From: Vandiemenella viatica
Taxonomy: Eukaryota; Arthropoda; Insecta; Orthoptera; Morabidae
NCBI GenBank assembly: GCA_031002005.1
Contig: CM061918.1
Coordinates: 62,964,531 to 63,028,530 of the forward strand
DNA: 64,000 bases
Reading direction: 5' to 3'
Under the pieces are notes generated by a model. The model had not been told where the DNA came from. It was given only the letters and a program-made list of their open reading frames with translations, and did no database searches. The translations under genes and the position numbers were made by a program. Within the stretch, counting starts at the first letter, position 1; each line of letters opens with the position of its first letter. Shown in pieces: positions 1 through 11,162 of the stretch.

Positions 1-109
1 TTGGGGAAACCATGGAAAACCCAAATCTGGATGCCCGGACGGGGATTCGAACCGCTGTCCTCCCGAATGCGAGGCCAGAACGCTATCCGTTACACCACCA
101 CGCTCGGTC
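1..109 (-). mobile_element. tRNA-derived SINE, cut by window edge
   Basis: Read on the minus strand this has a tRNA-like head with a clear B-box (GGTTCGAATCCCCGTC type) followed by the family body. The same head and body recur at 6217, 17350, 49308, 52603 and 62180, which marks it as a dispersed SINE and not a tRNA gene. The 3' half lies beyond the window start. Confidence 0.75.
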
Positions 110-217
110 AGAAAATGCAAGAAAAATTTAAATGCGGTGTAAGTGTTCAAGGAGAAAAAACCATTATTCTGCGATTTTGTGATCACACAAACCTGAAGGC
201 GTTTAGAAATTACTGTA

Positions 218-665
218 CGGCATGAACAAAATACTGAGAAAAATTTGGAACAAATAAAAAGGAAAGACAGACAAAAGTCGAAAAATGTGCCAAAACCGAT
301 AAAGTATAAAAATAAGATCAGATCTAACAGAATAAGTCGGAGAATTCTGTTATTTATCAATTAAATTACAGCCGATGGCCAATACAAAAACGATGTCAAA
401 ACGAGAATAGCACTAACAAAAAGAGCATTTTAATACTGACATAGGATTCAAAAGTTACTAAAACTATGTACGGAGCACAGCACTTGGAATTCAGGAATAG
501 CGAAAAGAAAATTGAAGCATTCGAAATATGGTGCTGTAGAAGAATGTTTCAAAATTAACCGAAGGGATTAAGAAACGGAGTGAAAGTGTTTTATAAAAGA
601 TTGGTGAAGATAGACGTTTTTGGTAGTTTCACAGAAAGACGAGACAGGATGACTGGTCATTATTA
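218..665 (+). mobile_element. decayed RTE-like LINE fragment
   Basis: Nucleotide similarity by eye to the better-preserved LINE at 62416-63210: the same succession of segments coding for the end of a reverse transcriptase (a stretch like KIEAFEIWCCRRMF near 510-550 and a GRRDR-like stretch near 640). Numerous stops and small deletions; non-functional. Confidence 0.6.
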
Positions 666-670
666 TTCCT

Positions 671-896
671 TAAGGCATTGTACCTCATCGACGCCGATGT
701 CATTAGAGGCGGTAAATGACTGCGGACAAGCAGCTGGAAAGCATTCGGCCATAGCCTTTTGAAAAAACCATCCCCGCATTCGGCTGGAGTGATTTTGGAG
801 AAACCATGGAAAACCTGTGTCTGAATGGCTGAAATGGGTTTCGAACTAGCGTCCTCCCAAATGTTAGGCTCGAGCGTTACCATTCACCCACTAGTT
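671..896 (-). mobile_element. diverged tRNA-derived SINE
   Basis: Minus-strand copy with the family tail (CCTCATCGACG-type block near 690), the body block with 'ccatggaaaac' near 804 and a degenerate tRNA-like head ending near 896. It directly follows the LINE fragment. Confidence 0.6.
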
Positions 897-899
897 CAG

Positions 900-2450
900 A
901 ATTGTGGATCATAATTAAGGAGGTAATGACTATTTTGAGATTAAGATTGGAAGAGATTGGTGACTAAAGAAAAAAAAAAAAAACAATCCACAGACTAAAG
1001 ACAGAAAAAATAATATGGGGTGAGGGTTTGATAACTACGGGTCTTACAGCGTCCTTGCTCGATTTGGGCATTACATCATTGTTTCTGATTATGCAACCTC
1101 ATTTCTTAAGCATAATAATACGAAATACACAGAACGAAGATTAGACTTTACAAACAGATACTTATCCTTTCCCCTTAATATAGGGAGCAGCTACATTAAC
1201 CTTTAATGACGTGCTAATATCAGAATTTCGAAGTCTAAAAGCTAAGTCATCTGCGTATGTCACAAACTTTCTTGATTGACAGCCCAACCATGTGATCTGT
1301 AGAGCAGCATGCAATGGTGATAGTTTTTAAAAATGATTTTTATTATTTATTTATTTTTACTGTTAGTAAAATGATTTTCATTTGATAATTCGTTGTTAAA
1401 TTCTTAGTCTGAATGTAAATATGTATTGCCCAAACTTTTCTGGCTACTCTAATGGAGTCTACCTCAATGACACGGCTCCTACAGAAGGGCATAGCATAGC
1501 GTTTAACACTCGCGTTCATTGTGCAATGATGCAGGCAGTATATTCGGAGTATATGATTCCGAGAACTCTTCGAGTACGGTTCGTAACATTTTAACTAACA
1601 CTTTACTCGAGTTCCCACTAGCGTTAAATTGAAAATATGCGTCACTACAGAAGAATTACTTGCCGTACATGTTCCACGCAGCTCGCAAAACTATCACCGA
1701 TTAACCTGTGTTTCCACCCGATTTCCACTGTTCTGAATAATATAAAAAAGGATCTCTACAATACTGAACGCCCACCGCCAAAAATTTGATTGGTTCGTCT
1801 TTTTTTTTTTGGTTAGAGCATTACAACTCGTTGGCATAAATGTCATTATGTCCGGAGAGGTTTGGAGATCAGCGACATCGAGATATCCGCCAAACGGCTG
1901 ATCGTATGAACTATTCAGACTGCAGTGATTTCAGAATCTGAAACCGCGTCGTATCTGATGGTAGGAAACAAGGTCCGGCGCTCGTGCTAAGTACACTAGA
2001 TGTATCCGGGGCTTGAATCCGTGATGTTCCCTATCAGGTTAGGCAGGCAGGACACACGCCGATTGCGCTGCAAATTGGAACTCAAGTGCCGAACTTTGTC
2101 GACAAAATGTCAGTGAACGCGCAGACGCGGGAAAACTTACGATTACACAACATTTTTTAAATTAGCGCAGTTCAGAGGGCCCACAGGCCCTTCACGACAA
2201 ACTGGCGATGTTTTTTTTTTTTTTTTTTTTTTAGCTCTACCGTCATCTAAGGGGGTCCCTCACTACTCAAGGGGCCTCCAACAACTGCTCAGGGTCCCCA
2301 AGCACAACTCAGGGGCCCCCAGCCTCAGCTCAGGGGGCCGCTACCAGCAACACAAAACAAAACAAAAAAAAGGGCTCCCATCTGGCCTGGGGCACAAAAT
2401 ATTTTTTTTTGCACCGGGGACCTTGTTGACCTAGCTACGCCGGCCATTAA
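900..2450. other. no gene recognised; simple repeats
   Basis: AT-rich sequence without a supportable ORF. It holds an A-run near 968, T-runs near 1799 and 2213, and a stretch of repeated CAGGGGCCCC-like units at 2270-2340 next to an A-rich block, probably the inside of a degenerate DNA element whose ends I could not define. Confidence 0.4.
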
Positions 2451-2470
2451 CAATTATTTTTATTAATGTT

Positions 2471-2523
2471 TTTTCACCAGACGCGTTTCGCCCTTTTAGA
2501 GTGGGGCATCATCAGTGGGAAAA
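2471..2523 (-). ncRNA. hammerhead-ribozyme-like motif
   Basis: Minus strand. Stem I strand 2523-2516 is followed by a perfect CTGATGA core (2515-2509), one extra T (2508), stem II GCCC/GGGC (2507-2504 with 2493-2490), the GAAA core (2489-2486), a minimal stem III (A-C against G-T, 2486-2481) and the cleavage triplet GTC (2482-2480). The sequence after it, TGGTGAAAA (2479-2471), pairs back with stem I over 8 bp with a single bulged T. All core residues of the hammerhead family are present; the extra base between A9 and stem II is the main departure. A two-pair stem III is typical of retroelement-borne hammerheads, which are thought to act as dimers. No adjacent retroelement ORF is recognisable. 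Cleavage activity is inferred only. Confidence 0.55.
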
Positions 2524-3346
2524 TTGTGGTAGCTATCACATGTCAGTCCGGAACAGTACTTTTGCATTTCTCTGGACTGGTATTCCAATATAAAATTAAC
2601 AAATTAATTAAATTAGTAAATTTTTCACTGTTGCCTAACGTACGTTTTGCTTTCTATTATTTGCTGTATTTCTTTTTGAGCATGGACGTGTTATGATTAC
2701 ACCCAACTGGTTCCAATGTTTACGCAGACAACGGGTCATTAGAGTTGGGAAGAAGAAATAGTTGGAAACTAAATACCCGACCTGCATTAAATAGCTTCCT
2801 TCTTTCGCCTGTACTGATTCAGGGAAACCATTCAAAGGAGCAGACGGTATACGCAGATCGAGTTTCGTACGGGTGTTGTGGTCTCCGTCGTTCTTTACGG
2901 AGTAGCTCGTGAGTCCGTTGGGTTTCCTCAGCCGCTGAGCGTTGGAACAATTAACTCCGCCATTTTAGATTATGGCTAGTAAGACAGCTCAAGCCGGGAG
3001 CGTAATCCGTCGAGTGTGAAGATCTCACCGCAGATATGCGGACTACTTCCTGATGCTCCTGTCAACACAAGCGAAAGGCAGCCCATAATAATACAAACTG
3101 CGTGTCTGGAATTTTCTCAGTACTTCTAAGCTTCAACGTTCTGAAACGTAACTGCTTGAACCCGTGGTACAACTGTCAGTATTTACATCCTTTAAAGTAC
3201 ACGACAGTGAGAAGGTATGAAATAAAACTTGTGAAATTTTGTTACATTTCTTCACTTCCATTTTAATCAGTTAAATTCGCAGAAAAACATATTAGTCAAA
3301 AAGTTCAATCAGCTAATGTTATCCCTTGTTTTTACAATGTGAAGTA

Positions 3347-4254
3347 CACGGGGAGGACAAAATAATACGAACACCTGTGGAATAATGGAAAATCTTTATT
3401 AAGGGTTGGACCACCCTTTGACTGAAGTACAGTTTTAATGCGACGTGGGATAGATGCATAAAGATCATGCACAGTATTTAAAGGTATATCAAGCCATTCC
3501 TCCTGCAACCCCATGCTTCATAGTCGGCAAGAGGCATTCAGGATTAAACGCTTCTCTGGGCGTTCTCCAGACATAAACGCGTCCGGTCGTCTGAAAAAGG
3601 GTGAATGACGATTCATCTGACCATATTACCTGTTGCCAGTGCGGTGGGGACCAGCCTTTGTGATCCCTGCACCACTGGCGTCGCTTGAAAGCATTAGTCA
3701 CTGTCACCAAGGGTTTACGAATTGCCACTCTGCCATAAACGTTCGCAGCATGAAGTTCCCTTTTGACAGTTTTTGTTGAAACGGGGCCCTGGAGATGACT
3801 GTTCATTTCGGATGTTATATCGGATAACGATTGCTTGTGCTTTCGGGCTACTATGCGCTTCAAGACCCGTCTATCCCGATCAGTAAGCTTTGACTTTCGG
3901 CCACTATTGTGCTTTGAAGACGCCGTCTTACCCTCTTTCGTGTACGCTGTCATAACGGTTGATACCGTACTCCTTGCAAACCCCAAAAGGTTTGATGTTT
4001 CCGTAACCGATGCTCCACTTAAACGCGCTCCGACTATCATTCCTCTTTGGAATTCTGACAGGTCTGACATTTCAACTTATCACAGACATTTCGATAGCCG
4101 CATGCAACGCAGGTGACTGCTGTTGAGAGACTGATACCTTCCTCTTTACGCTCACTAGGCGGCAGACTTCTGTTGCAGGTGGCGCGGCTGTACTGCAGGT
4201 ATGAAATACGTCATACTTTTTCACAAGTGTTCGTATTATTTTGCCCTCCATCTG
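3347..4254 (-). mobile_element. internally deleted Tc1-like transposon
   Basis: Inverted termini of about 32 bp, sharing the internal block CAAAATAATACGAACAC, lie at both ends, flanked by TA dinucleotides (3345-3346 and 4255-4256), the Tc1/mariner target duplication. At 908 bp it is well short of a complete element because the middle of the transposase is missing. Confidence 0.85.
3489..4070 (-). pseudogene. Tc1-like transposase, truncated
   Basis: An open frame of 193 codons starts at the N-terminal paired-like helix-turn-helix region (residues about 1-110, with a GRKSKLTDRDRR linker) and reaches the first catalytic aspartate in the WSDESSF motif near residue 149. It then runs into the deletion after PTMKHG and stops. 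The C-terminal remnant (EEWLDIPLNTVHDLYASIPRR and onward) follows in another frame at 3360-3514, so about 90-100 residues including the later catalytic acids are gone. The normal family length is near 340 residues. It cannot encode an active transposase, but the N-terminal DNA-binding part is unbroken. Confidence 0.85.
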
Positions 4255-4259
4255 TACAT

Positions 4260-6210
4260 TTGATATTTATCTCGTAAAAATAGCAACTTTGCTTTCTAGG
4301 AAGTAAAATTAAAACTGGCGATTGAAGGAAGGGCCATGCTGAAAGCACTATGAAAAACGTCGTTCTATCAAACTAATAGCTACACCGATACCATCTCTCC
4401 TAGCAATGAAGAATTTCGATTTCTATTGTATCCTTTATGACTAAACAGAATGATATAAATAAATTCGCCTGCTGCTAGGGTTGAAGGACCTAATGTCAAT
4501 GATGGCACCTAATTCCTGTCACAGACATCAATATATCTCGCTGCTTTATTCAGTTCCATTCTTGCACAGCCTCTACGAACAAAGATTTTTACTTAGATAC
4601 AGTTGAATATCTCAGTGTAAAGGCAAGTCCGATTACTTCATTTGTTAGCGAAGAGACAAAGATAAGAACTGCAAAGGAATAAAAAATTAGAAAAAATAAA
4701 ACCAATAATTTAGGACTTTCATTGTGTTAATCTGTGTGTTGGGAAGAAGACAATTAGCTCAGAAAACGAACAGAAGAATATTACACCAAACCAGTCGAAA
4801 AGCTGATGACAGAAATTCTAATCTCGTAAAGTTTCCCAACCTGCACTATTTCTATAATGTTGGTAACATTGTGTATCCTACACCTTTTTCCACGGTTCAC
4901 CAATTTGGTACTTGCGGGTTTTATCTTTCAAAATTCTGGACTGCGGATATAAAGTAACCTCGTGTTTTGCTTCGTGTTGTATAAAATAAAATGGCAATAA
5001 ATTTTGTCAAAAATATTTCCGATATATCAAACGCGAGATCGTGAATGAATAAGAAATAGCCAATAGACAAATAGACCAATCACTCATTTTATTCGAATGT
5101 TTCCTGATACGCACAGATAACTGAAATTAAAAATATTTGAAACAGGAGTCCAAAAACTCATCGTGCTTGTAGACGCTCCGCGAGTATAATTTCCACACCT
5201 GAACTGTCTTTGTCTATAGCTGCAGATAAAGCTAATCTCTATTGCCTGCGAGGTAGATATGAGATTAGGAAGTCTTCGTAGTAGAAGCTCTGCATAGCAT
5301 GTACGCTTTGTTCTAGATTTATATTAATTGCCGGTGCCAGTTGTATATATTTGTTTATGGGTGAAGAAAAGACGCTGCGTGCATTGTGTATGGTTTAGGT
5401 GTGAGTTCTGTCAACAGCCTCCAGAGGAACTGCAACAAGTGATCGTAGCGGAAAAAAGTGAACAGCGCACTTGTCAACAACTAGCCACTTTGCAAACTAA
5501 GCACAGGGGTCGGCTAACACGCCCTTTGGCCTGCCTTCTCTGATTTCAGAAAAACAGTACAAGAGACGGGAGGAAAAACAGCAACAGTCAAGAGACTTGA
5601 CACTTGTCAGTGAAGAAGTTTTCGAAAAAAAAAAAAAAATATCCTTGTACTTTTAAGGAATTCGATGACAATTATGTACTGTAGAATCGGTATGGTTCAA
5701 ATTCATAAACGTATCAATTTGCAAAGCTTTTCTGTCTTAGTTATTTCCATTTCTATCATCGCAAAGTGTCAACTTCCTGTCGGCCTTAATTATAGGATAG
5801 TTAGCTGAAGCTAATGAATAAGGGAAATAGAAGAATATGAGCAAACGAAAATCAACGTACTTTCCATTTTGCATTATGCATACGCCAGCCTGCCATTTAT
5901 AGCTCGTTAAACTGCGCACGTAAATTTCAATCTCTACGTTTCCTACCTGGGTCGATTCCATCTTTGCTTATTAACCACTGAAGCAAAAAACAGCAACAGT
6001 AGTAAAGAGATGAGTACGTTCTTCTTGGATGGACCTCAAAAAACTGAATTTTTACCTCATAAAGATTAATATGATTGAAATAGGGCAATGCAGTGTTAAA
6101 GCGATCTGCAATGTGAAAATAGAAGTCTGGAGTACCAGAGCAGTGTTTCGAATAAAATATTCTCGGAAGAAGACTAGCTGGTCTTCTTAGAAAAGATGGT
6201 TGTATCGTAG
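4260..6210. other. no gene recognised
   Basis: AT-rich DNA with short chance ORFs only. An A-run lies near 5625. I saw no recognisable element ends, splice-compatible conserved exon or RNA gene. Confidence 0.4.
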
Positions 6211-6216
6211 TAATAT

Positions 6217-6409
6217 TTAGAGACGGGGAAGGATGGGAGGCAAGGAATGGGAAGGAATTCGGCCATGGCCTTTTTAAAAGGAAGCATCCCCGTGATTTGG
6301 GAAACCATGGAAAACCCAAATCTGGATGCGCGGACGGGTATTCGAACCGCCGCGCCGTCCTCCCGAATGCGAGGCCAGAACGCTAACCGTTACATCACCA
6401 CGCTCGGTT
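6217..6409 (-). mobile_element. tRNA-derived SINE
   Basis: Minus-strand copy: tRNA-like head (6409 back to about 6335), then the body with the 'ggaattcggccatggcc' block (complement) at 6253-6271. The terminal tail block present at 17530-17560 is missing, so the copy is 3' truncated. Confidence 0.75.
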
Positions 6410-6684
6410 GTACCGTATTAAGTATGATTTACAAAATGGAGGGTAGCAACGGGAAAACATAATGCGAAAAGAAAGATGCAAAGACAGAAAAGATGATGCA
6501 CAGTGTATGAAACAGTCCTACCCAGCCCCTGTAAGCATATAAGGAGATGATGGTCAATAAGTGCTATCTCATACATTAAGAAAAATATCTTTCACAGTTG
6601 CATATAAAAAAACCAAAACATCGAAGAGATGTAGCAATTAAATTAAAACAAGGTCGTTTTATATATTTCTTTTAGTGAAACAAC

Positions 6685-6728
6685 ACCGGAGCCTGTGCTC
6701 CATTGCAATTAAATTAAATTAATAAACT
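6685..6728 (+). mobile_element. CR1/L2-like LINE 3' tail, solo
   Basis: Carries the family's terminal signature: a GGAGCctgTGCTCC hairpin followed by CATTGCAATTAAATTAAATTA. The same tail ends longer copies at 44230-44280 and 39115-39155, so this is a severely 5' truncated insertion. Confidence 0.6.
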
Positions 6729-6829
6729 TCTGCTACAGTGAAAACAGAATCAAAACATTGGCTCCACATAACTTGAAGCCATAATTTTCGAGAGAATATG
6801 TCATTCACAACAGGAGAAATTGAGCCAGA

Positions 6830-7560
6830 TAGTCACAGTTGGACGCGGCCTTTGTGTGTCTCAATTGGAAGCAACATCGGATCCAGGCCGCTGGACTGTT
6901 TACAATGCCGTCTTCCCGCTGCCCAAGGTCGCCCAGACTCGGTCTTGACAGATCACCAGGTTTGCCTCGAGCTGGCAACGCTGCTTGGCACTGCTTTACG
7001 AGTCGCCACAGACGGGTGTAACACTTTCCATCCTCCGCGGGCTCATTACCGTCTCCACTACAGACACTCCGGTGTCAACCAGACAGAACACGCCGTTAGC
7101 GCTCTCTCGGAGTCCTCAAAGTGATTTCCAGCACACTCACCTCGGCGGTAATCCTTCAGGAAGACTGCCTCATGGAACAGGAAGAGCTCTCGCCAAGCGG
7201 CACACTAGCGACGTTCCGGAACACACGGCGCACTCTCTCACTTGGCCCCGCACTCTCACAAACACATCCAACTCCTTTGGCGGCTCCGCCGCGACTGGCC
7301 GCCTTCCGCCCGCGCGTCACTGCCCCCTCCACGCCACCCGCACTACGTCACGGCACGTCACACGGCCCGGAAGCCTGAGGCAGCGGCGTTGCCGTGGTAA
7401 CGGTTTCTGTCGCTGCCAGCCAGTCTGGCGCGTCGATAACGCCAGAGAGGTAGCTGCTGTACGTAGCTAAATATACAACCAGACAGAATCAGTGCGCACG
7501 TCCCCCAGTCATGCTCCCCCTCGCCAGGTCCTCTCCCGCACCCCACGCGTTAGTTTATTC
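6830..7560. promoter_or_regulatory. GC-rich, CpG-rich island
   Basis: About 700 bp much richer in G, C and CpG than its surroundings, with several overlapping chance ORFs (for example 6985-7470) that show no recognisable domain. It contains an X-box (7388-7401) and ends near a short AT block. It could be a promoter island of an unseen gene or the GC-rich interior of a mobile element; the sequence does not decide. Confidence 0.3.
7388..7401. promoter_or_regulatory. RFX-type X-box
   Basis: GTTGCCGTGGTAAC is an almost perfect inverted repeat and matches the X-box bound by RFX transcription factors, which in insects control ciliated sensory neuron genes. Functional use is unproven; no neighbouring gene is visible. 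Confidence 0.35.
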
Positions 7561-7629
7561 ACACCCAATGTACATCTTCCTGCTCGGTTTGATCTTCTAA
7601 ATTTTCGTATATAATACCGATGTTTAAAT

Positions 7630-7874
7630 CAGAATAGTACTAGCGAAAAGAGCCTTCTTGAAAAAGAGAAATCTTTTAGTTTCAAATATTGACCTAGAAT
7701 TAAAAAAGAACTTTTTAAAACTCTATGGAGGAACACAGCACTTTCTGGTAGTGAAGCAGGGACTTTAGGAATAACAGGAAAAAGGAAAATTGTAGCCTTT
7801 GGAACGTGATGCTACAGAAAATTGCTGAAAATTAAATCGACAAATAAAGTGCGAAATGAACCTGTTATGGAAAT
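7630..7874 (+). mobile_element. RTE-like LINE, upstream half of a split copy
   Basis: Matches the block coding for RIVLAKRAFLKKRNLLVSN and the following YS-E-TLG region of the 62416-63210 LINE. It breaks off at CCTGTTATGGAAAT (7861-7874); the continuation resumes at 9069. Frame is disrupted. Confidence 0.7.
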
Positions 7875-9068
7875 TATTATTATTATTATCGTTCGCCAAG
7901 TATGACAAAAGACATGTACAATCAAATAACTATATCAGTAGATTGAAGCCATCTTCTGGCAGCTGGCCCAGCTTGATGCACTGTAAGAAGACCTCCTGAT
8001 AGTCTTCTTGCTGGATAATCCATCACAGTGTGGTCAGCAGTTTGGATACCACCAGTCACATAAGTATTTTCACAGAGACCCCACTTATACATTGTTGCAT
8101 TGAACACTCTGTGACCTGTGCGAAACCTGTTCAATTGACACCAAAGACGCCTAGGCAAGTCAAAACCTGGAACACAGGTTGCCGGATCTTTTATAAACCC
8201 ACAATTGTGTGGTGCTGTGGGCTTCCCATTCCTTTCTCCTCTCTTCATACATGTCTGAGATTGGCTGCTTCCATGTAGGCAGGTCTCCTAGATTTTAAAC
8301 GTGTGCGAGGCAGGTGAAGAAGGACATCATGCAGAGGAATCATGTTGTTTTCTTTCACTCCTTCCAGTTCTCTAAGCAATATCGATTTTTTCCTCAAATG
8401 TGGTGGAAGAATGTTAATGTTGGAAAATTACAGGCAGCCAGGATACTGGGGTAGACTTAATGACACTACTCACTGTTATCAGCTGAGTGCAACTTTGGTA
8501 GCATGTGCACTACCAAGCCATGTAAAACAACATTATTCTACTACGGAGGACACCAAACCAAGGACTGCTCCTCAAGAACTTGAGCGTCTGCACCCCATGA
8601 CGTACCAGCCAGTTTCTTTACAAGGTTCACACGGGTCTCTCTGCAGTGTTAGATAAATGCTGGTGAAAAGGGAGGGCTCGATCCAAGGTAACTCCCAGAT
8701 ATTTGGGATGTTCTTTGTGTTCTACTCTTCCAAGGAGTCCGAAGGTTGGTCTTATTCCGATGTAGGCGAACTGGTTTGAAAGGTGGAAGCAACAAGTCTC
8801 TGTCAGATTAGGTTTTAGTCTCAATTGGCATGCGAGAGACTTCCACGTGTGGAGTTATTACGCCTTCGAAAGCCAATTCAGTGAAAGAATAAGGAATACT
8901 GCCGGTGCCCTTGGAAACTAATTACAATCGCAATCAGGCCAACTCTCACAGAAGGCGTACAAGAGTAAAACATGAGTATTAAAACAAATATCCCTCCCAG
9001 GGCTTAAGCAACACCCTTCGGGTGTGCCATTTTAACGTAGAGGGATTATCTATAGAGAATAGCGAAGT
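7875..9068 (-). mobile_element. Jockey-like LINE 3' part inserted into another LINE
   Basis: Minus-strand fragment of a non-LTR retrotransposon. Near 8824-8640 it encodes the end of the reverse transcriptase, with a LKPN-ETCCFHL stretch and the PKYLGVTLDRALPFHQHL motif. Near 8190-7990 it encodes the C-terminal region (LNRFRTGHRVFNATMYKWGL) that in this group leads to a Cys/His cluster. The plus-strand left end is a TTATTATTATTATC tract, the complement of an A-rich 3' tail. It is bounded by 14-bp copies of the target (7861-7874 and 9069-9082, 13 of 14 identical), so the boundaries are well supported. Frameshifts make it inactive. Confidence 0.75.
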
Positions 9069-9290
9069 CCTGTTTTGGAAATGATGGGTGAGTAATGAAA
9101 TTTCTGGAATCATTTTTCAAAAAACAAAAAAGAAAAAAAATTAAGACATGTGGGATTGATTAATTTGTTAATGGAGGGAACAGTCGAAGGTAAAAACTAT
9201 AGAGGAGGACAGAGATTATAATATATGATGCAGATAATTAAGGAAGTGGATTGCAAGGGATATTTTAAGATGAAGAGCTTAACGGAAAAT
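9069..9290 (+). mobile_element. RTE-like LINE, downstream half of a split copy
   Basis: Continues the element of 7630-7874: segments corresponding to VLEMMGE, to the LVNLLVEGTVE block and to the QIIEEV end of the LINE at 62416-63210 can be followed, with indels. Confidence 0.65.
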
Positions 9291-9535
9291 AGGAAGTTAC
9301 ACTTCTACGATGTTCCAATTTTGTTTGATTTGTCTGCGATACGAGACAAAAGTTCTGTGCCCTACTCTTAACAGCATGACTTCTTGTTGCCGGGTAAATT
9401 CCAGATGTTGTTACGAAAAGTTTCATATCTCTCGATCTATATACTGGAGCAAGTAGCAAGGGGATATAATATGGAAATAAAGGACTAGGCCATCAGATCT
9501 TGCTCGTGACCTTATTTGAGTGTAAGGGACTGTGC

Positions 9536-9935
9536 ACAAACTACGTGGCTCGGTCCAGGGGGGGGGGGGGGAGGGGTTGTCTGGAAGGCTACGCTGAGGC
9601 TACGTGGGGGGGGGAGGGGGTGTTCCGAGCCAGGCCACGTAGCTTTCCTTTCATAACATTTTTCACAGTTAAAATGAGGAACAGAACTCACAACAGCACG
9701 TGAATATTTATTTCCGTCATTTCACTATCTTCGTATATAATTTACAATAGTCTGACAAGAGAAAACAGTACAAAATGTCTTCTGGAATCAAAAGGGAACA
9801 AAGCTACGTGCTACGTGGGGGGGGGGGGGGGGGGGGGGGAGGGAGGTAGAGGCAAAAACCACGTAGGGCTACATGGGGGGGGAGGGGGAGTTCACAGGAG
9901 GCCAAAATGGAGCTACGTGGTTTGTGCACGCTCCC
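9536..9935 (-). mobile_element. Harbinger-like MITE, copy 1
   Basis: Ends are GGGACTGTGCACAAAC and, on the other strand, GGGAGCGTGCACAAAC. Flanked by TAA (9533-9535 and 9936-9938), a TWA duplication as made by PIF/Harbinger transposases. Homologous to 11219-11592 and 16500-16882 but in opposite orientation (shared GGCCTCC and CACGTAGCT blocks). Contains G-runs of 12 to about 22 bases. No coding capacity. Confidence 0.75.
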
Positions 9936-9999
9936 TAATGGGAATGTATCGGAATAATAGAGAACAGCTAGATTTGCTGGCAGACCCCGAGGTGGTGAA

Positions 10000-10330
10000 G
10001 AGAGTGACGGGTATGCATAATGTACACATTGGCGTACGTTGAAGTTAGAGGAATAAATAAGAGTATCTTATCGCAGGAAAGATAGGACCATTACAGTAAA
10101 TTATGATCTCAGGAATTTTTTCCTATCACCTATCTCTCGGCTAGTTTGATGTTCCTCCTATCTATATAAAACTAACCTTTTCATCTCAACATACCTATTA
10201 CAACCCACGACCTCAGTTATGTGCTTCGTGTATTACAATTTTTGTCTTCCTCTACAGTCTTACGTCTTTATCAGTTGGTGCAGAGCTATCGAACGAAGTA
10301 GCAGCTGGTATTAGTTTATTTATTTTGTAA
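10000..10330. other. no gene recognised
   Basis: AT-rich spacer between two MITEs; nothing supportable seen. Confidence 0.4.
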
Positions 10331-10331
10331 G

Positions 10332-10505
10332 CAGTGGCGAATCCAGGAGGGGGGCTAAGGGGCTCAAGACCTCCTCCCCTCCCAAAAGCACCTAGGTCAC
10401 CCCCCCCCCCCCACGACATCGTAATTTTTGGGACCTTTCACTCAAGTCGAGCCTCCCCGTCCCCCCCCCCCCCCAAAAAAAACCAAAATCCTGGATCCGC
10501 CACTG
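10332..10505. mobile_element. hAT-like MITE, 174 bp
   Basis: Begins CAGTGGCGAATCCAGG and ends with the inverted CTGGATCCGCCACTG, the terminal pattern common in hAT elements. Interior is C-runs and short A-runs. The flanking octamers share 5 of 8 bases, so the target duplication is degenerate at best. Related by termini to 23299-23582. Confidence 0.65.
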
Positions 10506-10509
10506 CATA

Positions 10510-11090
10510 TAAGGTAACATCGACATTATGTTTTCATAGATTCGAAATGTTTTTCCGCCCAACCTACTTACTCTACTGAGCCTATAATTGAAAATTTGAA
10601 ATTATTTCTGTTTATTGATTTTCAGGAAAAAGGCTTTAACAAGTGCCTCGTAAGGGCAAACGCTTCTTCCGCTACTATTTTATACGGCATTTTTAAATCA
10701 GTTCATCCAGGAAACTTAAATCCTCAACTAACTTGTTGTAGCTAAATGTACTATTGTAAAAGTTTTTTTCATCTCCTACGACGCTCACTATAGCAAAATT
10801 GTAGTCACTATATCCAAAGCTAGAAAAACTAAGGAAAACCTTATTTCTGTAGCAAAAGTAAAGGGAACTATTTGTTTGGTGCAGCTGCTATTGAAAAATG
10901 TTTATCATTCAATGAGCCTAAGCAAGGGGGGAAGTTTCATTTTATATCTTTTTAATTGTTTTCTTCTTCAATGAATAATAAAAAAAAAGAGCTCTTAGTC
11001 TGAAGTAACCGTTTGCAGTTCAGGATTAATTGAATTAACTATCGAGAGCCGATGGCAACGACAGAAATCATGCAACTCGTTGCGTCCCTA
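10510..11090. other. no gene recognised
   Basis: AT-rich sequence with no conserved ORF or recognisable repeat ends. Confidence 0.4.
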
Positions 11091-11095
11091 TCTGA

Positions 11096-11162
11096 CTAAT
11101 TTTAATTTGATTTAATTTAACTGCGATCGAGCGCACGCTCCGGGGGTAATTTTGACAAAATG
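11096..11162 (-). mobile_element. CR1/L2-like LINE 3' tail, solo
   Basis: Minus-strand copy of the tail: CCCCGGAGCGTGCGCTCGATC followed by repeated TTAAAT units. Same signature as 6685-6728 and the long copies. Confidence 0.55.

Noticed and set aside
1..109. tRNA gene in the SINE heads (also 6330-6409, 17350-17405, 49460-49535, 12838-12910)
   Set aside because: B-boxes are good but the cloverleaf arms are poor, and each head is attached to the same non-tRNA body; these are SINEs.
6985..7470. 161-codon ORF in the GC-rich island
   Set aside because: Overlaps other long frames, low-complexity composition, no domain and no splice support; GC-rich DNA has few chance stops.
9815..10042. Glycine-rich ORF (and 10334-10579 proline-rich)
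   Set aside because: Translations of G- or C-homopolymers in MITEs.
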